From NCBI GenBank assembly GCA_036345935.2, contig JADWOT020000003.1:16944509-17008508 (forward strand): a stretch of DNA of 64,000 nucleotides, in the 5' to 3' direction. Under the pieces are notes generated by a model, which ran no database searches, was not told where the DNA came from, and was given only the letters and a program-made list of their open reading frames with translations. The translations under genes and the position numbers were made by a program. Shown here one piece after another: positions 41,612-54,500 of the stretch. Origin of the DNA: Taenia hydatigena (lineage: Eukaryota; Platyhelminthes; Cestoda; Cyclophyllidea; Taeniidae). Every line of letters begins with the position of its first letter. The first letter of the stretch is position 1.

Positions 41612-41629
41612 GTCACACATATGTGACGC
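41612..41629. repeat. Copy of the recurring palindromic motif (near-perfect)
   Basis: GTCACACATATGTGACGC; the two half-sites GTCAC and GTGAC flank ACATAT. Third copy within 1.3 kb. Confidence 0.55.
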
Positions 41630-41886
41630 CCTGAATTTCCTATACACAGTCGGCAAAACATTTATCCAGCACAATCTTAGCCTGTTGCGATAAGCGATAC
41701 CATAAGTAGCTTTACGAAAGGGGATGATCCTGTCTTAAATGCAATTCCCTGAGGTAGCCATCTCTTAGCAATCTGTTCATGAAGGTCTTAAGATGGTAAG
41801 GTCGAGATTCATGAACTGGCGATGGAACCTTAAGTCGGTCATAGACATCACAAGATCCACCAACAAGGTGAGGAGGATGGATGCTT

Positions 41887-41904
41887 CTCAGTAGTACTAC
41901 TGAG
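41887..41904. repeat. Perfect 18-bp palindrome
   Basis: CTCAGTAGTACTACTGAG equals its own reverse complement. It is followed by a second, imperfect set of the same units (AGTGTACTACTCTTCAGTAC), so single strands could fold on themselves. No function known. Confidence 0.7.
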
Positions 41905-42945
41905 TGTAGTGTACTACTCTTCAGTACACCAAGGATAAAGTCATTCAGGATTTAACTCAGGCAGCGCATAGTGCCTCCTGTTATAGAAGACGGAAACTTT
42001 ACTTTCTTATAAACATCAGCGGTTTACATGGTGTTTTTTGCATCGCATTAAGGTGGATGTGGTCCTTTAATAAGATTCGACTTATAGGAAGGAATTGTCC
42101 CAAAATAATGGTACGCAGTGTTGCTGAAGGGTGGAGGGGGGAAGGCAATGCCTTTTGAGGATATAGTTGTGGATGCCTTGTCTCAATTCCAGCCCATGAT
42201 TTGTGTGATTCCAGTTCTACTTGTATCCTGCATTTCTGTCCATTAGATTGGGAAACGTTATTTCAGCAAGCTCCGGTGCGCTCATTGCATCTGCATTAGG
42301 CCATCTGTATTACCGTCTTCGAAACCATTTAGCATACTCCCTGACACACATTAACGCTTTCGAGATAAAAGAGTTTGCTAAAGAGCCATGTTGTCGACAT
42401 GATAGGAGAGGTTTTACCACTTTATGATGCCAATAATTAGGCCAAATAAAAAGGGCAATTAAGCCTTCCACGCTTGGTGAGAGTCCTCACCCGACCACTC
42501 ACTTTGAGCGCGTGCGTTCGTGTGCGAGACTGTATGTCAGCATGTAGGTGAGGTCCGATGCCACTTTTTGTAGGCTGTGAAACCACTTCATCGCATTGAG
42601 GTTCCCACCGCATCCCGTTGGGTCCCATATCCCTCGCCAAAACACATCGCCTTGCTATTCTCTGCGCATGTCCGGGCAGGTTTGAAGGCCTTATCTGTAT
42701 GCCGAGGGTAGGGGAATGGGGTGGGGGTAGATGCATGTGGTGGATCGTTCAAGCGTGAGCGCTACTCGATTGTTTCACTCACACCCCTCCCCACCCTCTC
42801 TCTCCACGAAGGCAATATTCAAACCCGCTACTTCCAAGAAGATACAAAAAGGGGAGGAGAGGAAGGAGAGCCTTTACCTCAACTTCCTATCTAATTAGTC
42901 TCATCAACACATCGACAATTCATCGCTACCGTATGGCCAACTTAC

Positions 42946-43033
42946 CTATTAGCAAGTTGAGTATACGCGGCGGTGTGGAGTCAGACACGGTCAGACGACC
43001 ATTAAAGCCACCGCCAAGTATTTGACGCACCAT
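42946..43033 (-). CDS. Possible first coding exon of an unidentified gene
   Basis: On the minus strand an ATG in a good context (CACAATGG) opens a 29-codon frame beginning MVRQILGGGFNGRL that ends at a strong donor, AG/GTAAGT (42946/42945). The combination of start context and donor is better than for most chance frames here. No following exon was recognised between 36.9 and 42.9 kb, and the peptide matches no family I know. A G-rich plus-strand tract just upstream (43083-43130) would be compatible with a promoter. Treat as a hypothesis. Confidence 0.3.
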
Positions 43034-43082
43034 TGTGAAAGAGTAGTTACAACAACCACAGTGGACTGAGCATAAATCTAGG

Positions 43083-43130
43083 GCAGAAGGGAGGAGGGGA
43101 GGGGAAAAGGGGGGAAAGAGGGATGGAGGA
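43083..43130 (+). other. G-rich tract with quadruplex-forming pattern
   Basis: Runs of three to six G separated by one to four bases (GGGAGGAGGGGAGGGG followed by AAAAGGGGGG) satisfy the usual four-run G-quadruplex pattern on the plus strand. It is 50 bp upstream of the possible minus-strand start exon ending at 43033. Confidence 0.6.
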
Positions 43131-46100
43131 AAGCGAAGTGGGCGAGTCGAAGCAGATGATTGTGCATGCGTTTGTGTGGGTGCGTGTACACATTTGAGGA
43201 GGGCTAACCCACAGGTGCTGTGATTTGCACACCAAGGCTGAGTCAATCCTTCTCACAACACGACGGCGGTTTTTTGGGGCTAGTCAGTGTGATTGATTGG
43301 CCACTAGCGGGCAGACACCTCCCCTCCTTACCTCTCCTTCTCAAGGTCACTAAACCACCTGGACGCATCAGTATTTGAAAGTGAGGCAGGAAGACCAACT
43401 TGGGAATAGCTCGGAGATTACGAGGTCAGGTTGCAGAAGACGGGGAATTTAGTTACCTTGTTCCCCTCCAGCTCTTACGATCTCACAGGATCACCTTAAT
43501 CCATTGAAGTGTCTCCAGAAGCAATGTGAATGTTAAACCGACTTGACCTGATTTTGAGAATACCGCTCTCTTCACAGGCGCCTGTTTCTGCCTGCCCACT
43601 TCAGAGGGCTGAGAAATCATGAAACAAAGACAACCCGTGAGATTAGACGTCTACCTGACTTGGTCTCAAGTTGTGTGCAATTTATTTACCTCCCAGTCAC
43701 ACACACAGACCCACACCGTACTTTGGCAGGCTCCACCACATGAATACAGACAGAAATTCATAAACCCCAGCAATATTCTACCTCCACTTTTCTTGGTCTT
43801 CTGCGTACCTGGGATCTTGTAGACAAAGCATGATAAATTTCACTCTCTCTTCTTTGCCACCACTTTGTACTAACAAGTGCCTCGGCAAACATGACGCTTT
43901 AAAGTTGACATAACTTTGCTTAAAGCGAGATATCAAGGTTACTTGTCACAAGTGCGCCCGGGTCTAATTAAAAGTTGATGATATTGCTGATTTTCACATC
44001 AAGGTGCCCGTTTGTCATTTTGAGCAGTTGATTTTCATGTCTGGGAACCTGAAAAAAGGGCGACACGACGCTGCGTGTGGGGGTTCATGATGATAGGCAG
44101 ACCACAGCTGCGTCAAAACTCCAACTCCCAGAGTGTGATTGAGAAAGGACCGCGGGAGGGGAAGGCAGAGCTAGGGGAAGTGGATGTAAATGCGGGTCTG
44201 TGCTCACCCCTTGAGGTCTCTGTTCTCGCCGTACCTCGACTGACGTCGCCCCTTATTCCGCCTCCTAAAACTAGTTATCGCCGCCTCTGTATATGCTCGC
44301 GCTCTCCTGATTTACATGCATACAAGTTCCCCACTCAAAATGTGCAAGGATTCATGATTTAATGAGGTTGAGTGGTTGACGTGGCGTCTTCCAATCTGTA
44401 TTTACACACCGTATCCCCTAATTTGTGCTTGTCGATGGTGAAATGAATTCGCGGTGTAGAGACCTGGTATCTTGATTTGTAAGGTATGCATCTAGAACAG
44501 TTAAGGCAAATCTCTCTAACCGATGAAATCGGTCCATAAACAAAGATGGTAGTCAAAATGTCATCCCTTAATAATCAAGGTTAGCTTCTCGTTGGCCTAA
44601 GTAGAGGTTTATCGGTTTACTTTTAATCCTATCAACCCTATCTGCCCGCATTCGGACTTGATCCTTAATGGAACTCCTTGAGCTGTTAGGTGTCAGTTGG
44701 TGACAATTCGATCAGGTGATGCAATAGGTCAATGAGTATCGGTTGATTAACTATTAATTTGTCAGAGGAGGGACGAGATAGTTGAAGCAAGAAAATGGGA
44801 TCAACTTGATGGGAATGGGGATAGAGAAGGCGTGAAATTCAACGGGATAATTAGACCCAAGACTCAACTCACTTCTGCAAATCCAATTAAGTAGAACCAA
44901 AGCCAGTGGAGAAAAAAGACCTCTACGAACTCTGCAGAAGGGAAAAAAGGGTAGGAAAGGTAATAGAAACAACAGTAACAAGCCAAATACACACACATAC
45001 ACAAACACAAGGGATGGGGTATTTCGTTCACACGGCACCGTTCATGGTGGCCTCAGGAGGCAGCAGCAGAAAGTCGAGGCGGGAACAACAGCTGACGGTA
45101 GGAAGGAACAGAAAATCACGAGAGGCAGAAAACGGAAAGCATAAAAAATGAGGAAGGGAGAGGGCTGAAAAATGACAGGAGGGCGGGAATGGAGGGAGCA
45201 AGAGGGTCCACAAAAATTTGACCCAAAAACCCTTAATGGTGAGTGGAGTAATTGGCTTAGAAAACTGGCCTGAGAAGAAAATATGCAAAATTTTCACGCC
45301 TCCTGCAGTCAGTTAGGGACTTTCTCTGTGTGGTCGCATTATCCCAGCATGACACTCATTGAGACTTTACTTAGTTATTTATGAAGAAAGGGTTCCTTCA
45401 AATTTGGCGAATTTTATACCGAACTTTTCTCTTCCCTGAAACAGGAGATTGGAGACGTATAGCACTAAAGGTGCTTTAAATCCCCGAGTCTGGAAGTGCA
45501 AAGGGAGAGGATGAAGGAGCTCCAATGTTGGTGGTATGTGAGAAGTCCTTCATTCCCAGCGTGTAGATCACTGAAGAGACCCACGTAGTCTATTCCAGGT
45601 TTAACTCGGCACCAGCTTCCACCCTTCCGGACTTGGAAAGAACTACTCAGAGATTTGGTTGTCTCTGTGCTAGAGTCGTGTGGCTCAAGAAAAGCAGAGA
45701 CTTCAAGCAATGCAAACTGCATGTCTTTGCACAAGCAGAGTCACTTGGCACTCTCCGACCATCTTCTAACCACCTGGAAGACAATTTTGGCTGAACAGTC
45801 CAACACCAGCTTGCTGCACTTCATTACCCGGCGCAGGTGAAGAACTTTCGCCTTTCTCCCTCTCCAAGTCAGGCATTCAGGCTGAGACATAAATTCCATG
45901 CGTTAGGTAGAACTTCACAGGCTGGAGAAGTGCCGTAATTAAAATTACCACTAAAACCGGCATTTTTAAAATGTTTACATCCATTAAAGTGCTGCATTGT
46001 TGAGGCTGAGAATGCCACCAGTGTTTTGTACCAGACCGTGCAAGAAATAATCTGTATGAGTGGATGACGAGATTTATGTCTTTGTGCAGAAGAAACTTCA

Positions 46101-46148
46101 GCGCTACACATGCTTTTGCCCGCCGGCAGGATTAATGACTTTGGATTG

Positions 46149-46178
46149 GGCCGGCCTACCTATGACATGTGGGCCGGC
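46149..46178. repeat. Short inverted repeat around GCCGGC
   Basis: GCCGGCCTAC and GTGGGCCGGC pair at nine of ten positions across a loop of about nine bases. No associated gene. Confidence 0.45.
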
Positions 46179-47007
46179 ACAGACAGGCTTGAGACTCACT
46201 ACTATGAAAAGTACCGCTACGGTAGTGAACCCTGTTAGGCCAAATTGTGAGGTGAAATTTTCCGATTAGGTTTGAGCGCCTCTCCGAATTCAGTAATTGG
46301 AGATAGAGTTGTGTTGGAGGCCAAAAAAAGAGTCACGTAACCTCACCACCTGATACCGACTCAATCTACGCATTTGTGGAATGCTGCTCTTCTGAGTCAC
46401 CATGTCGCGGTGTGCCTCGGAGACTAAGCATCAGAGGTCAAAGATATAAAAAATGTGGCTTTTACCGACTGACGCCTATGCTAGCGCCACTTGTCTTGCG
46501 CTTCTGCATGCATCACGCGCGTCTAGTTCTAGAATTTAATGGCGCAAGGGCTCAATTATATACTGAAACTTCCATAGCTCCTTCATGGAGAGCCGTTAAA
46601 CCTTCCTAGAATAATGTCATCTACGCGGGCAATAGAGTTCCCACGGGTTGCACTTCCTTCCTCGAACTGTGCCAATGGTATCTTCACTTCTCTTAATCCT
46701 CTAGTTACGGGCTCAGAGAAGACTTGGGACTTTATAGTATTTATTATACCTTTACCAATGCGTAGCTTGGTACAGGAACCCCGTGTTCCCATTAATTTAT
46801 GCGTTTCTTGGGGAATGAAAACCCAGAGCCGAGGCATTGTTGAAGTGAATCAGTTCTACAGCCTCAAAGACAATAAGTAAACCACTTAAAATAGGTGATT
46901 CAGTCGTGCTCTGCCGACGCATCTCAAGGAAGTCAATCATAGTTTGCTTTTCGGTTTGGAGTCAGCTTCTGTAGGCCTCCCACTCCTGTTGTATTGTTTT
47001 CAACTTA

Positions 47008-47048
47008 ACCAATCATCTTGCTGCGCGACTCACCGCGCTCACCAATCA
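47008..47048. promoter_or_regulatory. Two identical ACCAATCA boxes 33 bp apart
   Basis: ACCAATCA occurs at 47008-47015 and 47041-47048, about three helical turns apart, with a CG-rich spacer (GCGCGACTCACCGCGC). This resembles paired NF-Y sites in a promoter, but no start exon is recognised on either side. Confidence 0.3.
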
Positions 47049-48585
47049 GCATAAAGGGATAAAGAACACAAGACACTAATGCTGACAAGTGACAAGTGGC
47101 ACAAATAAGGAACTAATTAAATTACCTTCAACAGTTAGCATAATCATTCGGCTTCAAATTTATTCTTTTTTGAGGAAAAGAAAGTTAAGGTTTTAAATCT
47201 TTAACTCAAATAACCATTTCACGCGCTTGAAGGAAAGAAAGCAATTTAGTTAATTTCAAAAGAAAAAAAATTAAGTAACCAGTTAGTTTCTTCGCCTTTT
47301 CTCTGAGTCGCAAACGGCAAAGAACACCACTAGAGAGAACGCAAAAAGACAACAGTTATATTCAACCCATGACAACCAGTTTCACTGTCATTGGTGGTAA
47401 TGCTAGACCTACCTAGGCATCCTCTCTCTTGGGTATGCCTTTCCTCTCGCCTCTCAATTTGTTCAACTCAAATTCGGTTAACAGAAGCCGCTTACTTGTT
47501 TGATTTTGAGCCTTCCTTTCCTACAATGGCAAAAGTGTAGTCCAGATGAGTCAAAGTAGCATCAAAAGGGAGCATTGTATGACCGATACCTCTTTTAGAG
47601 ATTACGCATCGCTAAAAAAAACCACTTAAGGTAAAGACTCTTATATCAACAGCAAGATTAATTCGGCGTCTCGAAACTATGCAATCTTGGAATTATCCTA
47701 GAAGGTGGACGAATGCGTAGGCGAAAGTGCCTTCTGAAAGAAATGCTTTGTACGTAATACAATGCTCGTTTGTTCAACTATTCATTTTGGTTATGCGGAC
47801 ACTTAAGACTCCCCGATTGTATCTCCTCTCCTTGCTATGGCCTTCAGCCCTTTTGTACGCCCTGGTATTATGACTTCAGAGCAAGTTGCTGGAGGAAAAA
47901 TTTGTCAAATTGCATAAAAATCAGAGGACGCATTCCAAACATTTGATTTTGGCTCCGCATCAGGAAGTCATTTCCTAGTTAAATGCAACTCGACTGTGAT
48001 TTCCACCTTTATCCAATCTTCTATATGTACACACTGTTCGTGTGATTCTTTAATGAGGATAAATATAAAGGAGCATTGCCTTTCTCCTCAATTCAGCTAA
48101 CCTCTAAAACAGAGTTGCAAGTTTTTTCTTGTGGTAAAAAATCTCGTACCATGGAAGTGTATTTGCAAGGAATACCTTCACAGAAGACCATGTGGCAAAG
48201 TGATACTTGCTTTAACAGTACTCCCTGTCACATGGGTCTTTCTACTCTCCTACGAGTCAGGGATGAAGCTACGCCAACTTCGGCAGGGCTAGTGATCTTC
48301 TAGCTCTTCTGTGCTTCACAGCATCTTCAGCCGTAGGTTGAATGTTGCATAATTTTTTGAGCAATAAAATTTGAAACCTGGCACCATCCTCACAACTCTT
48401 GCGTCCATGATTCTGACTCAACTGTGCAAATTATGGCAGTTGCCATGACGTAGAAGCATCACTTAATCTGTCCCAAAGCAATTGCGCACTTTGAAAGGGG
48501 GTAGGAGAGGTGAGAGAGTTAAGTGAGGTGAGTACTGATGGACGAAGGGAACTGACTTTTCGCGACATCCGCAACTAAGCCTCAC

Positions 48586-51500
48586 CTTTAGTAGTTGAGC
48601 TCGCAATTTGTCGTATTCTGAAGCCAAGTGGGCAATGGATTTGTCGCTTTCGATTTGGTGCTTAGCTAAGGCGGCGCTTGTTGCATCTTCTGCTTGTTCA
48701 AGGCGTTCTCGAAGCCGTTTATTTTCATCTTGAAGACTATTTAGACGCACTCGGTTGGTAGAATGGGCTAAGAGACGCTTCATTCGCGCATTCTCTGCCA
48801 ATGTACGGTCGAGAATGGACTTCATTTTGAGAAGGACTACTTCTAACTCCTCTGCTGTTTTTCCGGTGGTTCCCAATGGCTGAAAGACGAAGTAATGCCA
48901 TGGACAAAGAGTGTAAAAGAAATATTGTGGTGGTATTGGCTAGGCGAATGGATCTAGCATGCCATGGACCAAGAGATAATGATAACCTTCATCAACTACT
49001 AATTTGTTGTTTTTTCACTTTCGTTACGTTTGTTAGGAAGAAGTCCCTCCCATTTTTGATTGTTTGCTGATTGGTCATCCTGTGAAAAGAAATAGTTTAT
49101 GCTATCGCAACAACATTTGTTAGGTGAAAAAAATGTATCCATGCTTATCTCTAAAAGATCCACCCACTGACGAACACACACCCCAAAGCCATGCAGTTAC
49201 CCTTTCGCACTAAGAAGACTATGCACTGGAGACAGTATTCCTCACTGGGCATCAATCACTTAATGCGACTCAAAAGTGTGCCAGAAAAACCTCTCTAGAA
49301 GGAGCCAGTAATGGCAAGTCAACCCAACAAAAGAGTTAACCTAGTCGCTACGCTGACCCAAGAATACAATTACTCTTTGGAGTAAGGAAAAGAGGCGATG
49401 CTTGGGTGTTTTCTCCAGGTGACAATTAACATCCTTTCCAGGCACTAGTTTTCGCCAGTCACACGACTGAAAGCGAGGTAGAACAGTGAGACAGGAAGTA
49501 CAACTAGACTAGACCGTCCGCTTCTCGAGACAAAATCACAACGGCCTTATGTCTACATGGAAAGGATGACGTATGGTAATGAAACCATACCATCTCCTGT
49601 CACCGACTAGTGCCCCTGTATAGGCAGGAAATTTACTACAGAAGAGTAAAACCCATTTGATGTAACCGTACTTTAAAACCTCTCTTATGCTCTTTGCTAC
49701 TTTCCAGGCAAATAGACAGTTATATTATAAGAGAAACCGGCTGAGGCTTACAGGAAAACTGGCAGACAAGGGTGGGCTGAATTAGGGAAATTAGCGAATC
49801 CCTGCTCCTGCATAATTAAAGTCCTCACCGATTTTCTCTTTGCCGTAGTATCAACCTTGTCCAGCGAGGGACTGTAGGGACGCGTCATCTTTAGCAGTTG
49901 CAGCTGTTCCTCCAATCTGGCCGTTGAGGCCTCCAATTTGGCGTTGCGAACCTAAAACAAAACCAAAATAAGATTCTACTAATTTTATCTTAGTAAAGTA
50001 ATTACTGACTTCAAATCTGTTGAAAGCACAAAACTGTTAAGGATGCAAAATTAATTTAAAAAAAACCACAGTCTTCATAAATGCATTGCGAATGTTTTCT
50101 AATTTACTACCTTCAATTTGGCATTGTCTTCGCGAGCAGAATTCAACTCATCACGAAGTTGATTAGGCGCTAGTTCTTTGACTGGAGCATTAAAAACACT
50201 AGTGGGAATACTCTTAGCTCTTCGCAAATAACTATCTTGGCTGGGTTGAAGTTTCAAACGGTTGAGAAGAAGGCGATTGTGACTATATGAGAAAAAATAG
50301 ACTTATTTCCGCATTGGTAAAATTCACGAAAATGTGGTCAAAGTGCGCACTTCTCTGTCCTCTTCAAATTCGCGTCTGTTTTCAGGAGTTGCTTCCTTGC
50401 CGCGTCTCTCTCCCTTTGTACTAGGTTTAGTTGCTTAAGGATTAGTTCAATATCTTCCTCGGAGCGTTGTTGAGCTTCTCCAGCCATTTCGTTGGCCTAC
50501 AGAGATTTGCTTCGGCTTAAATTCGCGCTACTGAAAGAACAAAGTAGTATGTTCACCTCACATGAATGTTGTTGGTCGATGTAGCGTTTTGAGCTGCGGT
50601 GGGCGATCTCAACCTAACATTTTCCACCTCCAATTTGCGAATCCTTTCTGTCAATTGATTAACAAAGCCTTTGTCAACTGTGGACACTTTCTTGGTTTGA
50701 ATCTCCGCCAATAATTTACTGTTTGCCGACTCGACCTGCGAAATGCGTGAGTTCAGGCGTTGGTGTATTTCATTTTTCCGCTCTAAAATTCAAGAATTGG
50801 AACTTGTACCCACTTCCTTTTCATTAAATGCATGCAAATAATACGGAAGTTTACTATTTCTATTTGTAATTATCGCCTTTTTTATGACGAACCGAGTTTT
50901 GTCCCATGGGTTGAACCGGGCGAATGGACTCTAGTGAGCTGATAAATTTTTTTAGCTTCAAGAAAACACGAGCTTAAAGAATTGGGCTAAATTACCAAGT
51001 TGAGAGGTGAGACTTTTCACCTTCTTGGAAAGCTCCTCCACCTCAGTCTTGTTGGTTTGCTCCCTCGTTACCGATTGTGCCCGCCTCAGCTTCTGCAATT
51101 CCTTTTGAGCTTTCTAAAAAGAAAAGGACTCGTTTGATCTTAGATGCCACAAGTATTCCCTTTTATTCTTTATCCTACGATTGCCTAGTAAATATGTTAA
51201 AATACAGAAGATGAGGCAGTACCTCTTCTCACAGACGATCCTCTCGATGATGTCTACCTTTGTACGGAAAAAATGTGGGAAGAGAAGGGAAGAGAGAACA
51301 AAGGCGCATCTGTGCCTCCAATTAATAAATAAAACGCTAATTGCTTTTTCCTGGTAGAAGTTCAAAAAAGTTTTTCACTACCTCCACTTCAAGGAGAAGT
51401 CAAAGGGTTGCCGGTTTTCTCACTTTGACGAAAAGGCACATACACAGTGAAACAGTTGGCTGTTGCAGGTTGGTCAGTATTTGAGAGTCATTTGAAGGGT

Positions 51501-54500
51501 AATCGTGGTGTTTACCATGGAGTCATGAGCCTTGTTCCCTCTAAAAATCTTTCCACCTTTCGATATAGTTTGAACGATTCCACTCAATGGACCGATAATG
51601 ATAGACCTCGGATGCAGTGGATTTTGGACCGTGTTTACCCTCCTCTCAAGCAGCCCCTCAAAAGGCGGTAGAGATGTTTCGATGTTCTCCGGTTAAACCA
51701 ATCGTGTGGCGTTTCACGGACGCATAGATGTCAGTTGCTGGTAAAGAGGGGGGGGAAGGGGAGGAAAACAGCAAATTTATAACCAAAAGTGGTTCCGTGG
51801 GTAGCCCGTCATCCTTATTAGCAGCATTTGTTCCTTGTAAATAAAGAGACTTTCAACGGTGGCTCCCTGATGGCCTACATCTAACTTATTGGGTCAAACA
51901 GCAGGCTACCCAAACAAGGCCAGTCCAATGGTACAACTAAAAAATTTATAGAGGGATTATTGAATTCGAAACGATTTTCTTTTACTGTTTGCAATAATTG
52001 CCGTCTATGTTGTGACTTCATAAGTTTAGTCACCGTTCATCAAGGTGGCAGGCAACAGTAGTTGTGAGCTGATGCGTAAAACTGCATTTGGAGTGATAAA
52101 CAAAGCTGCTTGTAAACAGAGGCGTCAATGTGGAATCAAAAGCCGTCCACATGTATTTGTAGAAGACTTTGGGCACATCACAACGTCTCAGTGTAAACGT
52201 CCCCAAAGACAGCCAGCCTCACAGCCTCTAGTGGTCACACCTTGGGGCATTCAACCAGCACGGGAAACGAACTGCATGATGGAATCGCCCAAGGGCCAAT
52301 GTTATGGTTAACTACCTCACAAAGGTAGCCAAAAGGGAACCCATCAAGTCATCGCAAGACGCTGAGACGGTCGCATCAATTTTCTTCAATTGGTGGTTGT
52401 GTCAGCACGGAGGACCCAAATCAGTCCACATCCGATTTTTTACTAAACCATGCAAGAGCTTAAGAATCTTAAAGATACGTACCACACCTGGACATCTGCA
52501 AGGCAAAAGGCAGGTGAGAAGAACGAATTGCACCTTCATGGGACTACTAAAGGCTTCTACTAAGGAAGCACAGCCTGAAGATTTGGATGTGCGCCTGGGA
52601 CGCGCCATTCTCGCATACCAAGTTACAGTCTACATATCAACTGGTGCTTCAACGTTCCAGACGCTCACAAACTGCGAAATAAGGATCCCTTCCAAAATAT
52701 TCCCACCGAACAAGGAAACGGAAACCGAAAATGCTCTATAGTACGATTTCGCGTATTAAAGAGGGCATAAGGAAGGCGTTTAATATTACATGGCTTATGG
52801 CAGACGAAAGAAATATTACGGCAAACGCAGTCGAAACAGCGTCCAACTAGAAGGATACCTCGTGCAAATGTGCAGGCCGAAATCTCCACCCAAAACTCAC
52901 CGTAACTTCTACCACCCTTGAAGCAAAGACCACATTTGTGTAGTGAGGGTCCTCCCACCTACAGATTACCTCATTCGCATCGCACAACTCCGTACTACTA
53001 ATGTTTCTTTAAATGTGTCTTGTGGGCGAGAAGCTGGAAGACAATTTGGATCTGGCTCTGAAGGAGCCAACGTGGACAGGTCTTCCTCATAACTGCTCCC
53101 AATACGCCAGCTCCTTTTGCATACAATACAGTAAAAATGCCAAGGAACATTCAACCTTCTTACACCAGGAGTAGTAAAAGGAAAGAAAAGGAAAATGAAG
53201 AAACCTCTACACTGATGTGAATGCAGCGGAATCACCTATGAACATTTGGGACCTCGAAAGGTCAGCACAATGACAAATCCGACCTTACACATATCCGAAG
53301 GCTCCGAATCGGTATGAACGACTATAGTAGAGGCGCGTCAATTATTTAAACAGTTTCCATGCAAATAATATAATCTTGCATTCGTAAACTGACCTTCTGG
53401 GTAAAAATACGTATTTCTTTACCTGAACTTCAACATGTTTCTTTTCCAGCTCCTTTCGAAGTTCTGTACACTCTTCCATAGCGCTAGTAGCCTGATCCTT
53501 GGACGCCTGCACAGTGCTCACCAATTCCTGAATCTGTTCATCACGATTCTGTAAAGTGGCCTTCAAATCGCTTACACAGGCCATCACAACCTCCTTCTCG
53601 TCTCTGTTACGAAAACAAAAAGAAAATACCAGAGATTACAACATTATAATCACAACAATAGTCTTCCAATTGCTACACTTACTGACTGCTTTCTGCTCGA
53701 AGTCGAGAGATCTCCTCCAATGCTACCCTTAGCTTGCTCGAGTGAGCCTCAACTTGACCACATAGGCTTGCTTCAAGGTCAATAAGTCGATGGAGAATCT
53801 CGGCATCGTTTGTGTCACCCGGAGAAGGCGCCTTAAGCGTTCGAGGTGAGGACGAGCGTTCCTGTGGGGAAAAAAAGGACATTTGATTTAATTGTCTTTC
53901 CTACTATGTCGGCTCCTTTGTAGATTGGTAAGGGGATTCTCTAAAGATGGCTAGACCTGATGGCTTAGAAATAACAGCCCTGAGTTTGTTCAAGGCGCGT
54001 TATGAAGGGAGGGCTCCTGTTCTAAACGGCTGGATGTGCGGAGCTGCATACAAGGAGGAGTATCGAAACCTCGTCAACTTTCTGCTTAAGGCGAAGCAAT
54101 CGCCTTGAAGGCGTTGGTCATTAGCAAAACTTGCCAAATGAATCCCTCCCAGTGCACTTAGAGAAAACGTGAAATGGAAGGATCTCAAACCAATTACAAT
54201 TAAAAGATATTATTTCATGATCGTCATCAACTGGAAGACTTGTCGTGGTCAACAAAGAAGAGTGAACAAGAGAGTGCCATAGACGGCACTCACGGGACCC
54301 TCGAGTCTTCCACTATTCGGCTTCCACGCTGATGGCGCCACAACATATTTTGTGCCAATTTTTACCTTGGCATGCAACTTGGCAAGCTCGATGACACGCT
54401 CAGCCTTCAGTTGAACCATCTGGCTGCGAACTTTGTTTAGGAGACTCTTGGTCGCTTGAAGATCGTCTCCTGTAGACGTGAGGTTAGAGTCTGCTAGAAG

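Larger units (their letters stand above)
37110..42945. other. Gene-poor region upstream of Snail
   Basis: Nearly 6 kb without a supportable exon. It contains one dispersed repeat (38252-38436), a long GT microsatellite, three short palindromic motifs (40394, 40919, 41612) and an 18-bp perfect palindrome at 41887. Open frames of 60-108 codons near 38500, 39100-39660 and 40850 have no recognisable motif. Confidence 0.45.
43131..48462. other. No supportable gene; purine-rich stretch and CCAAT pair
   Basis: About 5.3 kb. From 44900 to 45200 the plus strand is unusually purine-rich. Two ACCAATCA boxes lie at 47008 and 47041. A minus-strand open frame at 46837-46583 has no recognisable motif. Further C-terminal exons of the coiled-coil gene might be here but none could be proven. 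Confidence 0.45.

Noticed and set aside
46583..46837. Minus-strand 84-codon frame considered as a gypsy protease/linker remnant or a C-terminal exon of the coiled-coil gene
   Set aside because: No coiled-coil pattern and no convincing retroelement motif.
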